Source of the DNA: an uncultured Acidobacteriota bacterium
GTDB lineage: Bacteria; Acidobacteriota; Terriglobia; Terriglobales; Acidobacteriaceae
NCBI GenBank assembly: GCA_903851035.1
Contig: CAINND010000114.1
Location: 21,392-85,391 of the forward strand
DNA length: 64,000 bases
Direction of reading: 5' to 3'
Shown: positions 34,947-42,782 of the stretch, in pieces
Layout: every line of letters begins with the position of its first letter
Numbering within the stretch: position 1 is the first letter of the stretch
Program-made: the position numbers and the translations under genes
The notes under the pieces: model-generated
Database searches by the model: none
Told to the model about the DNA's origin: nothing
Seen by the model: only the letters and a program-made list of their open reading frames with translations

Positions 34947-35996
34947 ATGATGGGACGCAAAAAGATAACGTGGATTCTGGGATCGGTGGTGGCCGTGCTG
35001 AGCGTGCTGCTGCTGGCCAACGCTCTGCATGGCGAAAAGAAGTCTGCGCCCGCCGAGGACACGTCGCGGCTGATTGACAAGGCCACCGTCGCCGGCCCGG
35101 GCCGCGTCGAGCCTGACTCGGAAGAGGTCAAGATTGGCAGTGAGCTGGCCGGCAAGCTGCGCGAGGTGAAGGCCGAAGAGGGCGACATGGTGCGCAAGGG
35201 ACAGGTGCTGGCCATCCTCGTCAACGACGAGTACGCCGCCGCCGTCGCCGCCGCCGAAGCCGCCGTGCGCCAAAAAGATGCCGCCCTGCGCAAGGTCCTG
35301 AATGGCAGCCGCGGGCAGGAGCGTCGCGAGGCCGAGGCCAACCTCCGCCAGGCCGAAAGCACCGAGTCCAACGCGCGCAGTGAGATGGAGCGCCGCCAGC
35401 AGCTCTGGCAGGCCGGCGTCATCTCCCGCGAGGAAAAAGAACGCTACGAGCGCGAGTACAAGGTGGATCACGACCGCACCGAGGCCGCGCGCCAACACTT
35501 CCGCCTGGTGGACGACGAGCAGCGTGAAGAGGACCGCAGCGCCGCTCGCGCCGAGTTGGAAGCCGCTCGCGCGCAACTGGAGCAGAGCCGCGCCATCTAC
35601 GAGAAGACTTTCCTGCGCGCGCCCTTCGACGGCCGCATCTTGCGCAAGCATCATCGCACCGGAGAGAGCATCACCAACTCCAGCGTCACTGCCGATCCGG
35701 TCTTCACCATCGGCGATGTCAACGGCCTGCGCGTGCGCGTGGACGTGGATGAGAGCGACGTCAGCCGCGTGCGCAACGGACAGGCAGTCTATGTAACGGC
35801 GCAGGCGTACGGCGACCAGCGCTTTCGCGGCAAGGTCATCCGCGTCAGCGGCCAGCTTGGACCGAAGAACGTGCGCACCGACGAGCCCAAGGAAAAAGTG
35901 GATACCAAGATTCTTGAGACGCTCGTCCAGATGGAACCCGGCACCAGTCTACCCGTCGGCCTCCGCGTGGATGCCTACATTGACACCAGTCGTTAG
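34947..35996 (+). CDS. HlyD/DevB-type membrane fusion protein
   Basis: A 349-residue periplasmic adaptor with an N-terminal anchor helix (WILGSVVAVLSVLLLANAL). A lipoyl/biotinyl-like half follows (GSELAGKLREVKAEEGDMV). A long Ala/Glu/Arg-rich coiled-coil hairpin spans about 95-215. Then come the second lipoyl half (LRAPFDGRILRKH) and a beta-barrel with VRVDVDESDVSRVRNG. AAGGAG lies six bases before the ATG. It links the DevC/DevA complex to an outer-membrane channel that is not encoded here. Confidence 0.9.
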   Translation: MMGRKKITWILGSVVAVLSVLLLANALHGEKKSAPAEDTSRLIDKATVAGPGRVEPDSEEVKIGSELAGKLREVKAEEGDMVRKGQVLAILVNDEYAAAVAAAEAAVRQKDAALRKVLNGSRGQERREAEANLRQAESTESNARSEMERRQQLWQAGVISREEKERYEREYKVDHDRTEAARQHFRLVDDEQREEDRSAARAELEAARAQLEQSRAIYEKTFLRAPFDGRILRKHHRTGESITNSSVTADPVFTIGDVNGLRVRVDVDESDVSRVRNGQAVYVTAQAYGDQRFRGKVIRVSGQLGPKNVRTDEPKEKVDTKILETLVQMEPGTSLPVGLRVDAYIDTSR

Positions 35997-36071
35997 CCAT
36001 TCGAGTACGCCACGGCGGTTGCTGTTTTGATTTTGAAATGCTTTTGATTTTGAATTAATACCGCACACAAT

Positions 36072-36102
36072 AAAGCGCGGACCTCATCGGCCCGCGCTTT
36101 TC
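36072..36102. terminator. bidirectional terminator
   Basis: AAAGCGCGG and CCGCGCTTTTC pair around a short loop. It lies between the convergent DevB-like gene and ilvE and can end both. Confidence 0.82.
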
Positions 36103-36122
36103 TATCTTAGAACGGTTTTCGC

Positions 36123-37049
36123 TTACTTCGCCGGAACCGGGGTCAGCCACTTGTGCTTGTCCGGCTTCGATCCGTCAAACAGCCCGAACAGCTCGGCGCG
36201 AATCTTCTTCGTGATCGGACCCACCGCGCCATCGCCAACCGTCAGCCTGTCCACCGTGCGGATGGGCGTAATCTCCGCCGCCGTGCCGGTGAAGAAGACC
36301 TCGTCGCTCAGATAAAGCATCTCGCGCGGAATCAACTGCTCCACCACCGGAATGCCCAGCTCGTGCGCGATGGTCAGCACCGAGTCGCGCGTGATGCCGG
36401 CCAGCACCGAAATGCCGAGCGGCGGCGTGTACAGCTTGCCGTCGCGCACCAGGAACAGGTTTTCTCCCGAGCCTTCCGTAACGTAGCCATGCGTGTCCAG
36501 CGCAATACCCTCGACGTAGCCGTTCTGCACGGCTTCCATCTTGATGAGCTGCGAGTTCATGTAGTTGGCGCCGGCCTTGGCCATGCTCGGCAGTGTGTTC
36601 GGCGCCAGGCGCGTCCAACTGCTCACGCACACATCCACGCCCACGTCTTCGCTGCCGCCCAGGTACTTGCCCCACGCGTAGTTGGCAATGTAGCACTCGG
36701 TGGGCACGCCCGTCGGGTTCACGCCCAGCTCACCGTAGCCGCGCACAATCAGCGGACGGATGTAGCAGGGCCAGGTCTTGTTGGCTGCAATGGTCTCCAC
36801 CATGGCGTCCACCAGTTGCTGCCGGGTGTAGGCCACGGGGATGCGGTAGATCTTCGCCGAATCGAGCAGGCGCTGCATGTGCTCCTGGGCGCGGAAGATG
36901 GCCGGCTTGCCAGCCACTTCGTAACAGCGCACGCCCTCAAAGACGCTCGATCCGTAGTTGACCACGTGCGACATCACGTGAATTTTCGCGTCGTTCCAAG
37001 GGATTAGTTTTCCGTTGTGCCAGATGTTGGCGGTTGGTTGCAGAGGCAT
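36123..37049 (-). CDS. ilvE: branched-chain amino acid aminotransferase
   Basis: A 308-residue fold-type IV PLP enzyme performing the last step of leucine, isoleucine and valine synthesis. Landmarks: YGSSVFEGVRCYE, RPLIVRGYGELGV, the catalytic Lys in MAKAGANYMNSQL, GYVTEGSGENLFLV and VFFTGTAAEITPI. The start MPLQPTANIW has AGGAG about 10 bases upstream; a TATAAT on the minus strand (37088-37083) may give it its own promoter. The upstream same-strand gene is a TIGR00300-type protein, 75 bp away. Confidence 0.95.
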   Translation of the reverse strand: MPLQPTANIWHNGKLIPWNDAKIHVMSHVVNYGSSVFEGVRCYEVAGKPAIFRAQEHMQRLLDSAKIYRIPVAYTRQQLVDAMVETIAANKTWPCYIRPLIVRGYGELGVNPTGVPTECYIANYAWGKYLGGSEDVGVDVCVSSWTRLAPNTLPSMAKAGANYMNSQLIKMEAVQNGYVEGIALDTHGYVTEGSGENLFLVRDGKLYTPPLGISVLAGITRDSVLTIAHELGIPVVEQLIPREMLYLSDEVFFTGTAAEITPIRTVDRLTVGDGAVGPITKKIRAELFGLFDGSKPDKHKWLTPVPAK

Positions 37050-37124
37050 AAGTTTGTGACTCCTAGAAAATTGCGAACCCTCATTATATGCCAGCGCCAC
37101 GGACTGGCGCTCGACTCGCATGGT

Positions 37125-38372
37125 CTACGATTTTACTTCCGCGCCACCCGCCAGCCCATCCAGCGCCGACGACAGCTCGCGCACAAACAGCTCGGCGTCC
37201 GTCACCAGCCCCAGCGCCTGGAAGGTGCCGCGGTCGGCCAGCTTCGTCACCACTGCCGGATTGATGTCCACGGCCACTACCTTCACCGATGCCTTCAGCA
37301 TGTTGCCCGTGGCAATCGAGTGCAGCATGGTGGCGATCATCAGTACCAGCTCCACGCCTTCCAACGCCTTGCGCATCTTCGCCTGCGCCACCGCCGTGTC
37401 GGTAATCACGTCCGGCATGGGACCGTCGTCGCGCACGCTGCCCGCCAGCACCAGGTCCACGTTGTGGCGAACGCACTCGTACATGATGCCCTCGCCGAGG
37501 ATTCCCTGCTCCACTGCCGACTTCAACGAGCCCGCGGCGCGAATGGTGTTGATGGCCGCCATGTGGTTACGATGTCCGCCGGAGACCGGCCGACCGTCCT
37601 TCAACGCCACGCCCAGCGACGTGCCGTAGAGCACGCTCTCCACGTCGTGCGTGGCAATGGCGTTACCGCCAAACAGCACCTGCACGTAGCCTTCGCGGAT
37701 CAGCCGCGCCAGGTAGGGTCCGGCGCCGCTGTGCACAATCGCCGGCCCGGCGACGATCATAATCTTTCCGCCGCGCGCGCGAATCTCGCGCATCTGCCCG
37801 GCAATCGCCTCAATCACCAATCGCTTGGGATGCTCCGAGCTGACGTTGCTGCCCATAAAGCTGAAGACCTCGCGCTCGCGCGAGCGTTGCGGCGGCAGCA
37901 CGCGAATGCCGTCATGCCCCACCACCACCAGCTCTCCCTTGCGCACCGCCATGCTGGGCACCATGCGCGCCACCGTGCGCTCCTGGTTGATGACGATGAC
38001 CAGGTCCATCTCCGTGTTCTGCACCTCCACCCAGCGTCCTTGCAGGCGCACCTGCGTGGGCAGGTGAGTGCTGCTGTAAAACTGCTCCGGCAGCACGCCG
38101 TCGCCCGGCGCCGCCTCCGTGGCCACGTCTTCGCGAGAAGCAAGCACGGCGCCAAAGTTCTGCAGCTCCAGCAGGATGGCCTCCAGCTTCTTTTCCGAGT
38201 CGGCCATCACCTTCAGTTGCGCGTGGCTACCCTGATCCTTGGCGCGGCCCACCTGGATATCCAGCACATCAAAGCTGCCGCCCATGTCCATGATGGCGTC
38301 AAAGGCGCGCGGCAGCGTCCATGAATCGATGATGTGTCCTTCCAGGCTGACCTCTTCACTGAACGTCTTCAT
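37125..38372 (-). CDS. TIGR00300-type protein (archaeal-type ornithine cyclodeaminase / LOR-SDH domain family)
   Basis: A 415-residue cytoplasmic protein. The start MKTFSEEVSLEGHIIDSWTL and the later VAGPAIVHSGAGPYLARLI, LFGGNAIATHDVE and GGHRNHMAAINTIR are the hallmark blocks of the TIGR00300 family. The same domain forms the C-terminal half of cyanobacterial ArgZ/AgrE. Stand-alone archaeal members have been shown to convert ornithine to proline and ammonia with NAD. It is unrelated in sequence to the mu-crystallin type cyclodeaminase. I infer the same activity here, though the biochemical identity in this lineage is unproven. No N-terminal arginine dihydrolase domain is attached. It precedes ilvE. 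Confidence 0.85.
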   Translation of the reverse strand: MKTFSEEVSLEGHIIDSWTLPRAFDAIMDMGGSFDVLDIQVGRAKDQGSHAQLKVMADSEKKLEAILLELQNFGAVLASREDVATEAAPGDGVLPEQFYSSTHLPTQVRLQGRWVEVQNTEMDLVIVINQERTVARMVPSMAVRKGELVVVGHDGIRVLPPQRSREREVFSFMGSNVSSEHPKRLVIEAIAGQMREIRARGGKIMIVAGPAIVHSGAGPYLARLIREGYVQVLFGGNAIATHDVESVLYGTSLGVALKDGRPVSGGHRNHMAAINTIRAAGSLKSAVEQGILGEGIMYECVRHNVDLVLAGSVRDDGPMPDVITDTAVAQAKMRKALEGVELVLMIATMLHSIATGNMLKASVKVVAVDINPAVVTKLADRGTFQALGLVTDAELFVRELSSALDGLAGGAEVKS

Positions 38373-38431
38373 GCTTCCCTTTCGTCATTCGCGCCCGTCG
38401 CACCGCGTCGTGTTTGCCCCTGAACGGAAAA

Positions 38432-38461
38432 GGGCCCGCAACACGATAGGGTGTGCGGGCC
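38432..38461 (-). terminator. hairpin terminator
   Basis: On the minus strand GGCCCGCA and TGCGGGCC pair around a 13-base loop and are followed by CTTTTCC. It lies about 200 bp past the TauE-like gene. Confidence 0.6.
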
Positions 38462-38665
38462 AGGAGAATAAGTGCTTTTACGATTGTTACCGTTACCGAA
38501 GCTCTCTCCACGCGCACATGCCTGCCGCATACGGTCGCGGCTGCGGGTGCGGGTTTGTCGTGTGGAGCTTCATGGTGCAAGCATTCTGCGGGATTTCCCC
38601 GGCGCTTGTCAACGCAATGCGCGGCCCGGACCCTACCCATGTGCTCCTGCCACGCCCGGCATCGC

Positions 38666-39028
38666 TTACTTCTTGAACCACATATTCACCGCCGCTATCA
38701 CCATAAACGCCGCAAAGCCCCGGCGCAGCGCCAGTCCGCTCAACTGCTGAGCCCAGTGCCCGCCCAGGTATCCGCCCAGCAGCACGCCCACAAAGATCAG
38801 CACGCCCAGCTTCACATCCACATGACCGGCCTTGTAGTAGGCCAGGAAGGCAAACAGTCCCGAGGGCGGCAGCAGCACCAGCAGGCTCGTGCCCTGCGCC
38901 ATGTGCTGATCCATGCCGAAGACGTACACCAGCGCCGGGACGATCATCACGCCGCCGCCAATGCCCACCATTCCCGACAGGATGCCGGCCGCCAATCCAA
39001 TGCCCAGTCCGCCCAGCAGAAACTTCAT
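38666..39028 (-). CDS. half-size TauE/SafE family membrane protein
   Basis: A 120-residue, very hydrophobic protein with four membrane helices. It opens with the family hallmark GILSGMVGIGGGVMIVPAL followed by AQGTSLLVLLPPSG. TauE/SafE exporters of sulfite or organosulfonates usually have two such repeats in about 250 residues. This one carries a single repeat and would have to dimerise to complete a transporter. The frame ends cleanly at NMWFKK, and I see no second half next to it. Confidence 0.85.
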   Translation of the reverse strand: MKFLLGGLGIGLAAGILSGMVGIGGGVMIVPALVYVFGMDQHMAQGTSLLVLLPPSGLFAFLAYYKAGHVDVKLGVLIFVGVLLGGYLGGHWAQQLSGLALRRGFAAFMVIAAVNMWFKK

Positions 39029-39239
39029 GCCATCACCTCGATTGCAGTATGGCGCTCCCTGGCCGCGCCGTCATCTAGGGTAGCGCAGGCCACGGCCCTC
39101 GGATAGAGCGCAGCCCCCCTCGGATGCACGGCAACCGGCGATTGCGGTATTCTTATTAGTGAACGGAGCGATAGTTTCTCCCGCCCGGGAGAGATCGGCC
39201 AGCCAGCACTTTGGGCGCCGCGCTCCGGTTAGTAAAGCT

Positions 39240-39905
39240 ATGTTTTCTACGCTCGATACCAAATTCAATCTGCGTCGCCAGTGGCCCTTTGGGACCGCGC
39301 TGCTGACCCAGTGCGCCCTTCTGGCCGTCCTGCTTTTGCTGGGCGGAGCGGGCGGCGGCCGCCGTCATGCGCACATCGCGCGTGCCTCGGCGCATCCGCA
39401 CGACACCACCGAAATCTACTTCCAGCCGCCCTCGCCGCAGGCTCCTCCGCCACCGGAGAGCCCGGCCCCGGAACTGGCCCAGCAAACTCCGCCGCCTGCC
39501 AAGCCCGCGCCGCCCGCACAGGACACCAGCAGCAATGCCACCGATGCCGCCGACGGCCACGATGCCAATGGCGACCTGGTCAGCCAGTTGTGGGAGCTCG
39601 ATGCCGAGCCGGAGACGATGGTCGTCATGCAGCACACGGTGCGCACGGCGCAGCCCGTCTTTACTCCGGAGCCGCCCATCCTGCGCCACAACACTCCGCC
39701 GAGCGTGCGCGGCAAAGACCTTGTGCTGGAGGTGCTGATCGCTCCCGACGGCACAATCGTAACGGCCCAGGTGATGCAGGAAGTGGACTACAAGGTGGAG
39801 GCCGCCATCGTGGAAACCCTGCGCCAGTGGCGCTTTGACCCCGCACAGTTCGCCGGACACAGCGTCCCCTCGCGCCGCCAGTTGAGCTTCCACTTTCCGG
39901 GATAA
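39240..39905 (+). CDS. TonB C-terminal domain protein
   Basis: A 221-residue envelope protein. An N-terminal anchor helix (GTALLTQCALLAVLLLLGG) is followed by a Pro-rich periplasm-spanning region (PPSPQAPPPPESPAP). The TonB-like domain comes last: VLEVLIAPDGTIVTAQVM and AAIVETLRQWRFDPA. It could energise outer-membrane receptors or act as a structural TonB-domain protein. No ExbB/ExbD gene is nearby. The start at MFSTLDTKF is chosen since the upstream extension is non-hydrophobic and unconserved. The stop overlaps the left ~97-bp repeat. Confidence 0.85.
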   Translation: MFSTLDTKFNLRRQWPFGTALLTQCALLAVLLLLGGAGGGRRHAHIARASAHPHDTTEIYFQPPSPQAPPPPESPAPELAQQTPPPAKPAPPAQDTSSNATDAADGHDANGDLVSQLWELDAEPETMVVMQHTVRTAQPVFTPEPPILRHNTPPSVRGKDLVLEVLIAPDGTIVTAQVMQEVDYKVEAAIVETLRQWRFDPAQFAGHSVPSRRQLSFHFPG

Positions 39906-40001
39906 CCCCGCCGCGCCCTCAAGCGCAAACTCTGCCGCACGCCAAAAACCTCCCATATGGGAGGTTCTTTCTTCTGAAATTTTGCGGAAGGAAATGGTCG
40001 G
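39905..40001. repeat. left copy of ~97-bp direct repeat
   Basis: It begins at the last base of the TonB-like stop codon and ends at GGTCGG. It matches 41238-41336 except for a few substitutions and a 2-bp indel. It contains a perfect hairpin, AACCTCCCATATGGGAGGTT (39947-39966), followed by TTCTTT, a bidirectional terminator. Its right end, TGGTCGG, equals the last seven bases of the tRNA-Pro gene (CCGACCA on the other strand). Confidence 0.88.
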
Positions 40002-40146
40002 CCTTAGCGGACGATTTTAGAACTTTCTGGCTACTGGCGGGATAAAGCGAGCCTCCCGGCTCACTAGAAAAGAGCCCCACTCGAGCCAAAAGGAGAGGTG
40101 TTAGACCAGCCGCTCTATTTATCACCCACCCTCTTGCACAGGTGCC

Positions 40147-40203
40147 GCGACAAGGGTGGGGCATCACCGGTGAACTGGACTGGAAAGGGTGGGCCAGCCC
40201 CCC
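40147..40203. repeat. GC-rich hairpin repeat unit
   Basis: Contains GGGTGGGGCATCACC and AAGGGTGGGCCAGCCCC. It resembles the GGGTGCCCCAT-type units at 41057 and 63681-63830 and may be one member of a genome-wide interspersed family. Confidence 0.45.
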
Positions 40204-40252
40204 AAAATGTTACTGAATGAAGTTGGTGCTAATATGTTGGCGGATAACACAA

Positions 40253-41050
40253 ATGACAATCGACAGATGGTTAGCTTTAATTGGGGTTTTACTTGGTGCT
40301 GCTGGCTGTGTACTTGCGGTATGGTTTTATCGTCGGTCAGAGAAGAAGCGTATTCCTACGTTTGTCGTGCACCCAAATAAACGACTCTTAGCTCACCCTG
40401 CTCTCGCGCAAGTTGAGTTAATGTCGATTCAACACAACAACCGGAATGTCGGCAACAATGGCATCACAGAATTGCAAATTCACTTTTGGAATAGTGGCAA
40501 TTTACCTTTACTACAAAGTGACATACTTGAGCAGTTCGCAATCCATATTCCAGCCACAATCCTTTACTTTGAAGTTATAAAGCTGAGTCGCTCTGTCGTT
40601 CACTTACAATTGTCGCGCTCCACAAAATCGGATGAGGAATTAATTCTCTCCTTTACCGTACTCGAACCGGGTGATGGTGGAACGTTGCGAATTGTATATG
40701 ACGGTCTACCCGAGGAACCCATCGCGTTCACTGGGGCGTGTGTTGGTGCGATGAGGCCCACCGTATTACCATCAGACCCCATGTACTTCAGTTCGATATC
40801 GAACCGGATTTACAATGCTTTTGAGATTCCGATCATGGTTCTTTTGATCACGGGAGTTGTTTTTCCTACTGTCTTCGGAATTACATGGGTAATTCGTCGA
40901 CTATTTGGTGAACGAGTATTGGTCATTGTTTCGCTCGTAGTAATGTCTTTGCTTCTCATATGGGTAGTCACCACTGTGATCTGGAATCAGTACAAGCGGA
41001 TCACCGCGAAATATGTTCCCCCTGATGTCAGGACTGAATCTCAGAGATAA
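40253..41050 (+). CDS. hypothetical membrane protein, cargo of the AT-richer insertion
   Basis: A 265-residue protein from ATG 40253, where a short polar head leads at once into a membrane helix (LIGVLLGAAGCVLAVWFY). An ATG at 40217 would add 12 residues. A soluble region of about 150 residues with beta character follows (LQIHFWNSGNLPLLQSDI; LSFTVLEPGDGGTLRIVY). Two C-terminal helices (IMVLLITGVVFPTVFGITWV; VIVSLVVMSLLLIWVV) follow, with an RRLFGE loop between. The middle pattern FWNSGN...DI...LEPGDGG resembles a widespread uncharacterised membrane-protein family as I recall it. No function is assigned. Codon use is AT-rich compared with every neighbour, which supports transfer. Confidence 0.8.
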   Translation: MTIDRWLALIGVLLGAAGCVLAVWFYRRSEKKRIPTFVVHPNKRLLAHPALAQVELMSIQHNNRNVGNNGITELQIHFWNSGNLPLLQSDILEQFAIHIPATILYFEVIKLSRSVVHLQLSRSTKSDEELILSFTVLEPGDGGTLRIVYDGLPEEPIAFTGACVGAMRPTVLPSDPMYFSSISNRIYNAFEIPIMVLLITGVVFPTVFGITWVIRRLFGERVLVIVSLVVMSLLLIWVVTTVIWNQYKRITAKYVPPDVRTESQR

Positions 41051-41056
41051 ATTTCA

Positions 41057-41107
41057 GGGCGGGTGGCCCACATCTGAAACCTCCAAGATGATGGTGCCCC
41101 ATGTCTG
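41057..41107. repeat. GC-rich hairpin repeat unit
   Basis: GGGCGGGTGGCCCAC at one end and GGTGCCCCATGTCTGCC at the other. It begins six bases after the cargo gene and looks like an inverted relative of the unit at 40147. Confidence 0.4.
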
Positions 41108-41177
41108 CCTTCTGTTGGCAAACGTGGGTAATCACACTATCGAAAACTGTCAGCATGGATAGACGTTACTCGGCGGG

Positions 41178-41216
41178 CGTCCCATCCAAGCCCTCTTTTG
41201 GCTTGAGTGGGGGACG
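41178..41216. terminator. hairpin downstream of the cargo gene
   Basis: GTCCCATCCAAGCC and GGCTTGAGTGGGGGAC pair imperfectly around CTCTTTT. It could terminate the cargo transcript or be another repeat-family unit. Confidence 0.4.
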
Positions 41217-41237
41217 TTCCTCGCAAACAGTGTAGGC

Positions 41238-41336
41238 ACCCCGCCGTGCACCCTCAAGCGCAAACTCCGCTGCACGCCAAAAACCTCCCATATGGGAGGC
41301 TCTTTCTTCTGAAATTTTGCGGAAGGAAATGGTCGG
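41238..41336. repeat. right copy of ~97-bp direct repeat
   Basis: Copy of 39905-40001. It contains the palindrome CCTCCCATATGGGAGG (41284-41299), acting as terminator for tRNA-Pro, and overlaps the tRNA by seven bases. The two copies start 1,333 bp apart. Confidence 0.88.
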
Positions 41337-41406
41337 GGCGACAGGATTCGAACCTGCGACCCCCTGCGCCCAAGGCAGGTGCGCTACCAGGCTGCGCTAC
41401 GCCCCG
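41330..41406 (-). tRNA. tRNA-Pro (TGG)
   Basis: On the minus strand the acceptor CGGGGCG (from 41406) pairs with CGCCCCG, then A73 and encoded CCA (41332-41330). The anticodon stem CCTGC/GCAGG encloses CTTGGGC, giving anticodon TGG with the G37 typical of proline tRNAs. The T-arm is CAGG-TTCGAATC-CTG. Its last seven bases belong to the direct repeat. Confidence 0.96.
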
Positions 41407-41709
41407 ACATTGCTTGGCCCGCGCCGTTGGCGCAGACCTCACCTTCAAATCCTAGCACAGGCGGCGCCCGACGCCTTTTGCGCTCCCCGTGCCGGGCGTG
41501 CACGCGGCGCAGCCCGGCCTGCGCGGTGGGAGCCGTGTGCACGCAAAAGGTTCAACCCGGCGCGGGATTCGATTACAATTCCTCTTTCGCCCGGCCGGTG
41601 CTTTGGCGCATGATGGCCACGCGCCTGCCGCGTGCGCTGGGTCGCACACACTGGGACGCACACACGGATGGCTGCGCTTATTTTGCTGCACGCTCCACGG
41701 ACCTGATTG
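41407..41709. other. intergenic region without a supported gene
   Basis: This 303-bp gap separates the divergently read tRNA-Pro and the HDAC-family gene. It should hold both promoters, but I find no convincing -35/-10 pair. Frames crossing it are shadows with no family features. Confidence 0.5.
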
Positions 41710-42705
41710 ATGAGCACTTTTCCGCTGCGGCTGGTTTATTCCGACAAGGCACAGTTGCCCATTGGCGACCACGTCTTCCACTCCGGCAAGTACCGCGCCG
41801 TGCTGGAAGCCCTGCTGGCCAGCGGCCAGTACACGCAGCAGGACGTGCTGAGCGCGCCCTGCGCCCGCGACGAGGACATGCTGCTCGTCCACACCAACCT
41901 TTGGATAAACAAGCTGAAGCACGGTGCCCTCAGCACTCGCGAGGAGCTGGAGCTGGAGGTGCCGTACAGTCCCGAGCTGGTTGCGGCCTTCTGGCACATG
42001 GCCGGAGGCAGTCTGCTGGCCGCGCAGCAGGCGCTGCGCAACAACTGCTGCGTGCACCTGGGCGGCGGCTTCCACCACGCCTTTGCCGATCACGGCGAGG
42101 GCTTCTGCCTGATCAACGACGTGGCCATCGCCATCCGCGTGCTGCAGCGCGACGGACACATTGCGCGCGCCATGGTGCTGGATTGCGACGTGCACCAGGG
42201 CAACGGCACGGCGGCCATCTTCGGCACCGGCGACCCGGAGCCTTACCCCAACGTGAACTGGGCCGCCTCCATCAGCCGTCCGCGGCGCCCGGCCAACGTG
42301 CGCACCAGCGCCGTGCGCGACGTCTTCACCATCAGCCTGCACCAGGAGAGCAACTATCCTCACTTCAAGCCCGCCAGCTCCATTGACGTGAACCTGCCCG
42401 ACGGCACCACGGACGACGAGTACATGGAGTGGCTGGAGGTGGCGCTGCAAGGCTCGCTGGAGCGCTTTGAGCCCGAGTTGCTCTGCTACGTCGCCGGCGC
42501 CGATCCCTATCACGGCGACCAGCTCGGCGGGTTGGGCTTGACCATCGAAGGCCTTAAGCGGCGCGACCGGCGCGTCTTTGAGTTTGCGCGCGATCACGGC
42601 ATCCCCGTGATGGCCACCTTCGCCGGCGGCTACGCCGAGCGCCCCGAGGACACGGTCGCCATCCACGTGAACACCGCGCTGGCAGCCAAGGAAGTCTTCG
42701 GCTGA
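41710..42705 (+). CDS. histone deacetylase family protein (acetoin-utilisation type)
   Basis: A 331-residue zinc-dependent deacylase of the arginase/HDAC fold. The active-site His pair is in GGGFHHAF, the charge-relay and metal Asp residues in LDCDVHQGNGT and AGADPYHGDQLGGLGLT. The Tyr that stabilises the oxyanion is in FAGGYAE. All zinc and catalytic positions appear intact. Bacterial members deacetylate small acetylated amines, proteins or acetyl-CoA synthetase; the substrate here is unknown. The ATG at 41710 is preferred over the adjoining TTG. ffh follows 77 bp downstream. Confidence 0.9.
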   Translation: MSTFPLRLVYSDKAQLPIGDHVFHSGKYRAVLEALLASGQYTQQDVLSAPCARDEDMLLVHTNLWINKLKHGALSTREELELEVPYSPELVAAFWHMAGGSLLAAQQALRNNCCVHLGGGFHHAFADHGEGFCLINDVAIAIRVLQRDGHIARAMVLDCDVHQGNGTAAIFGTGDPEPYPNVNWAASISRPRRPANVRTSAVRDVFTISLHQESNYPHFKPASSIDVNLPDGTTDDEYMEWLEVALQGSLERFEPELLCYVAGADPYHGDQLGGLGLTIEGLKRRDRRVFEFARDHGIPVMATFAGGYAERPEDTVAIHVNTALAAKEVFG

Positions 42706-42782
42706 GCCACGGGCAGCCCTCCGCTGCCGCCTGATAGAATTGATGACAGAGAGATTCGCAATCAACTTCTGAAAAGACAATT

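Larger units (their letters stand above)
40002..41237. mobile_element. putative AT-richer insertion next to tRNA-Pro
   Basis: About 1.2 kb between the two direct repeats. It is visibly less GC-rich than the flanks and holds a single complete gene (40253-41050), with hairpin-rich sequence on both sides. The repeats end within the 3' end of tRNA-Pro, the classical integration position of tRNA-targeting elements. No integrase or transposase is present. It may be a remnant, a satellite element moved in trans, or a local duplication that trapped foreign DNA. Confidence 0.55.

Noticed and set aside
39159..39239. Longer N-terminus of the TonB-like protein
   Set aside because: The extra 27 residues are polar and unconserved-looking; the anchor helix follows the ATG at 39240.
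40002..41237. Insertion sequence
   Set aside because: No transposase and no terminal inverted repeats; the flanking repeats are long and direct and tied to a tRNA end.
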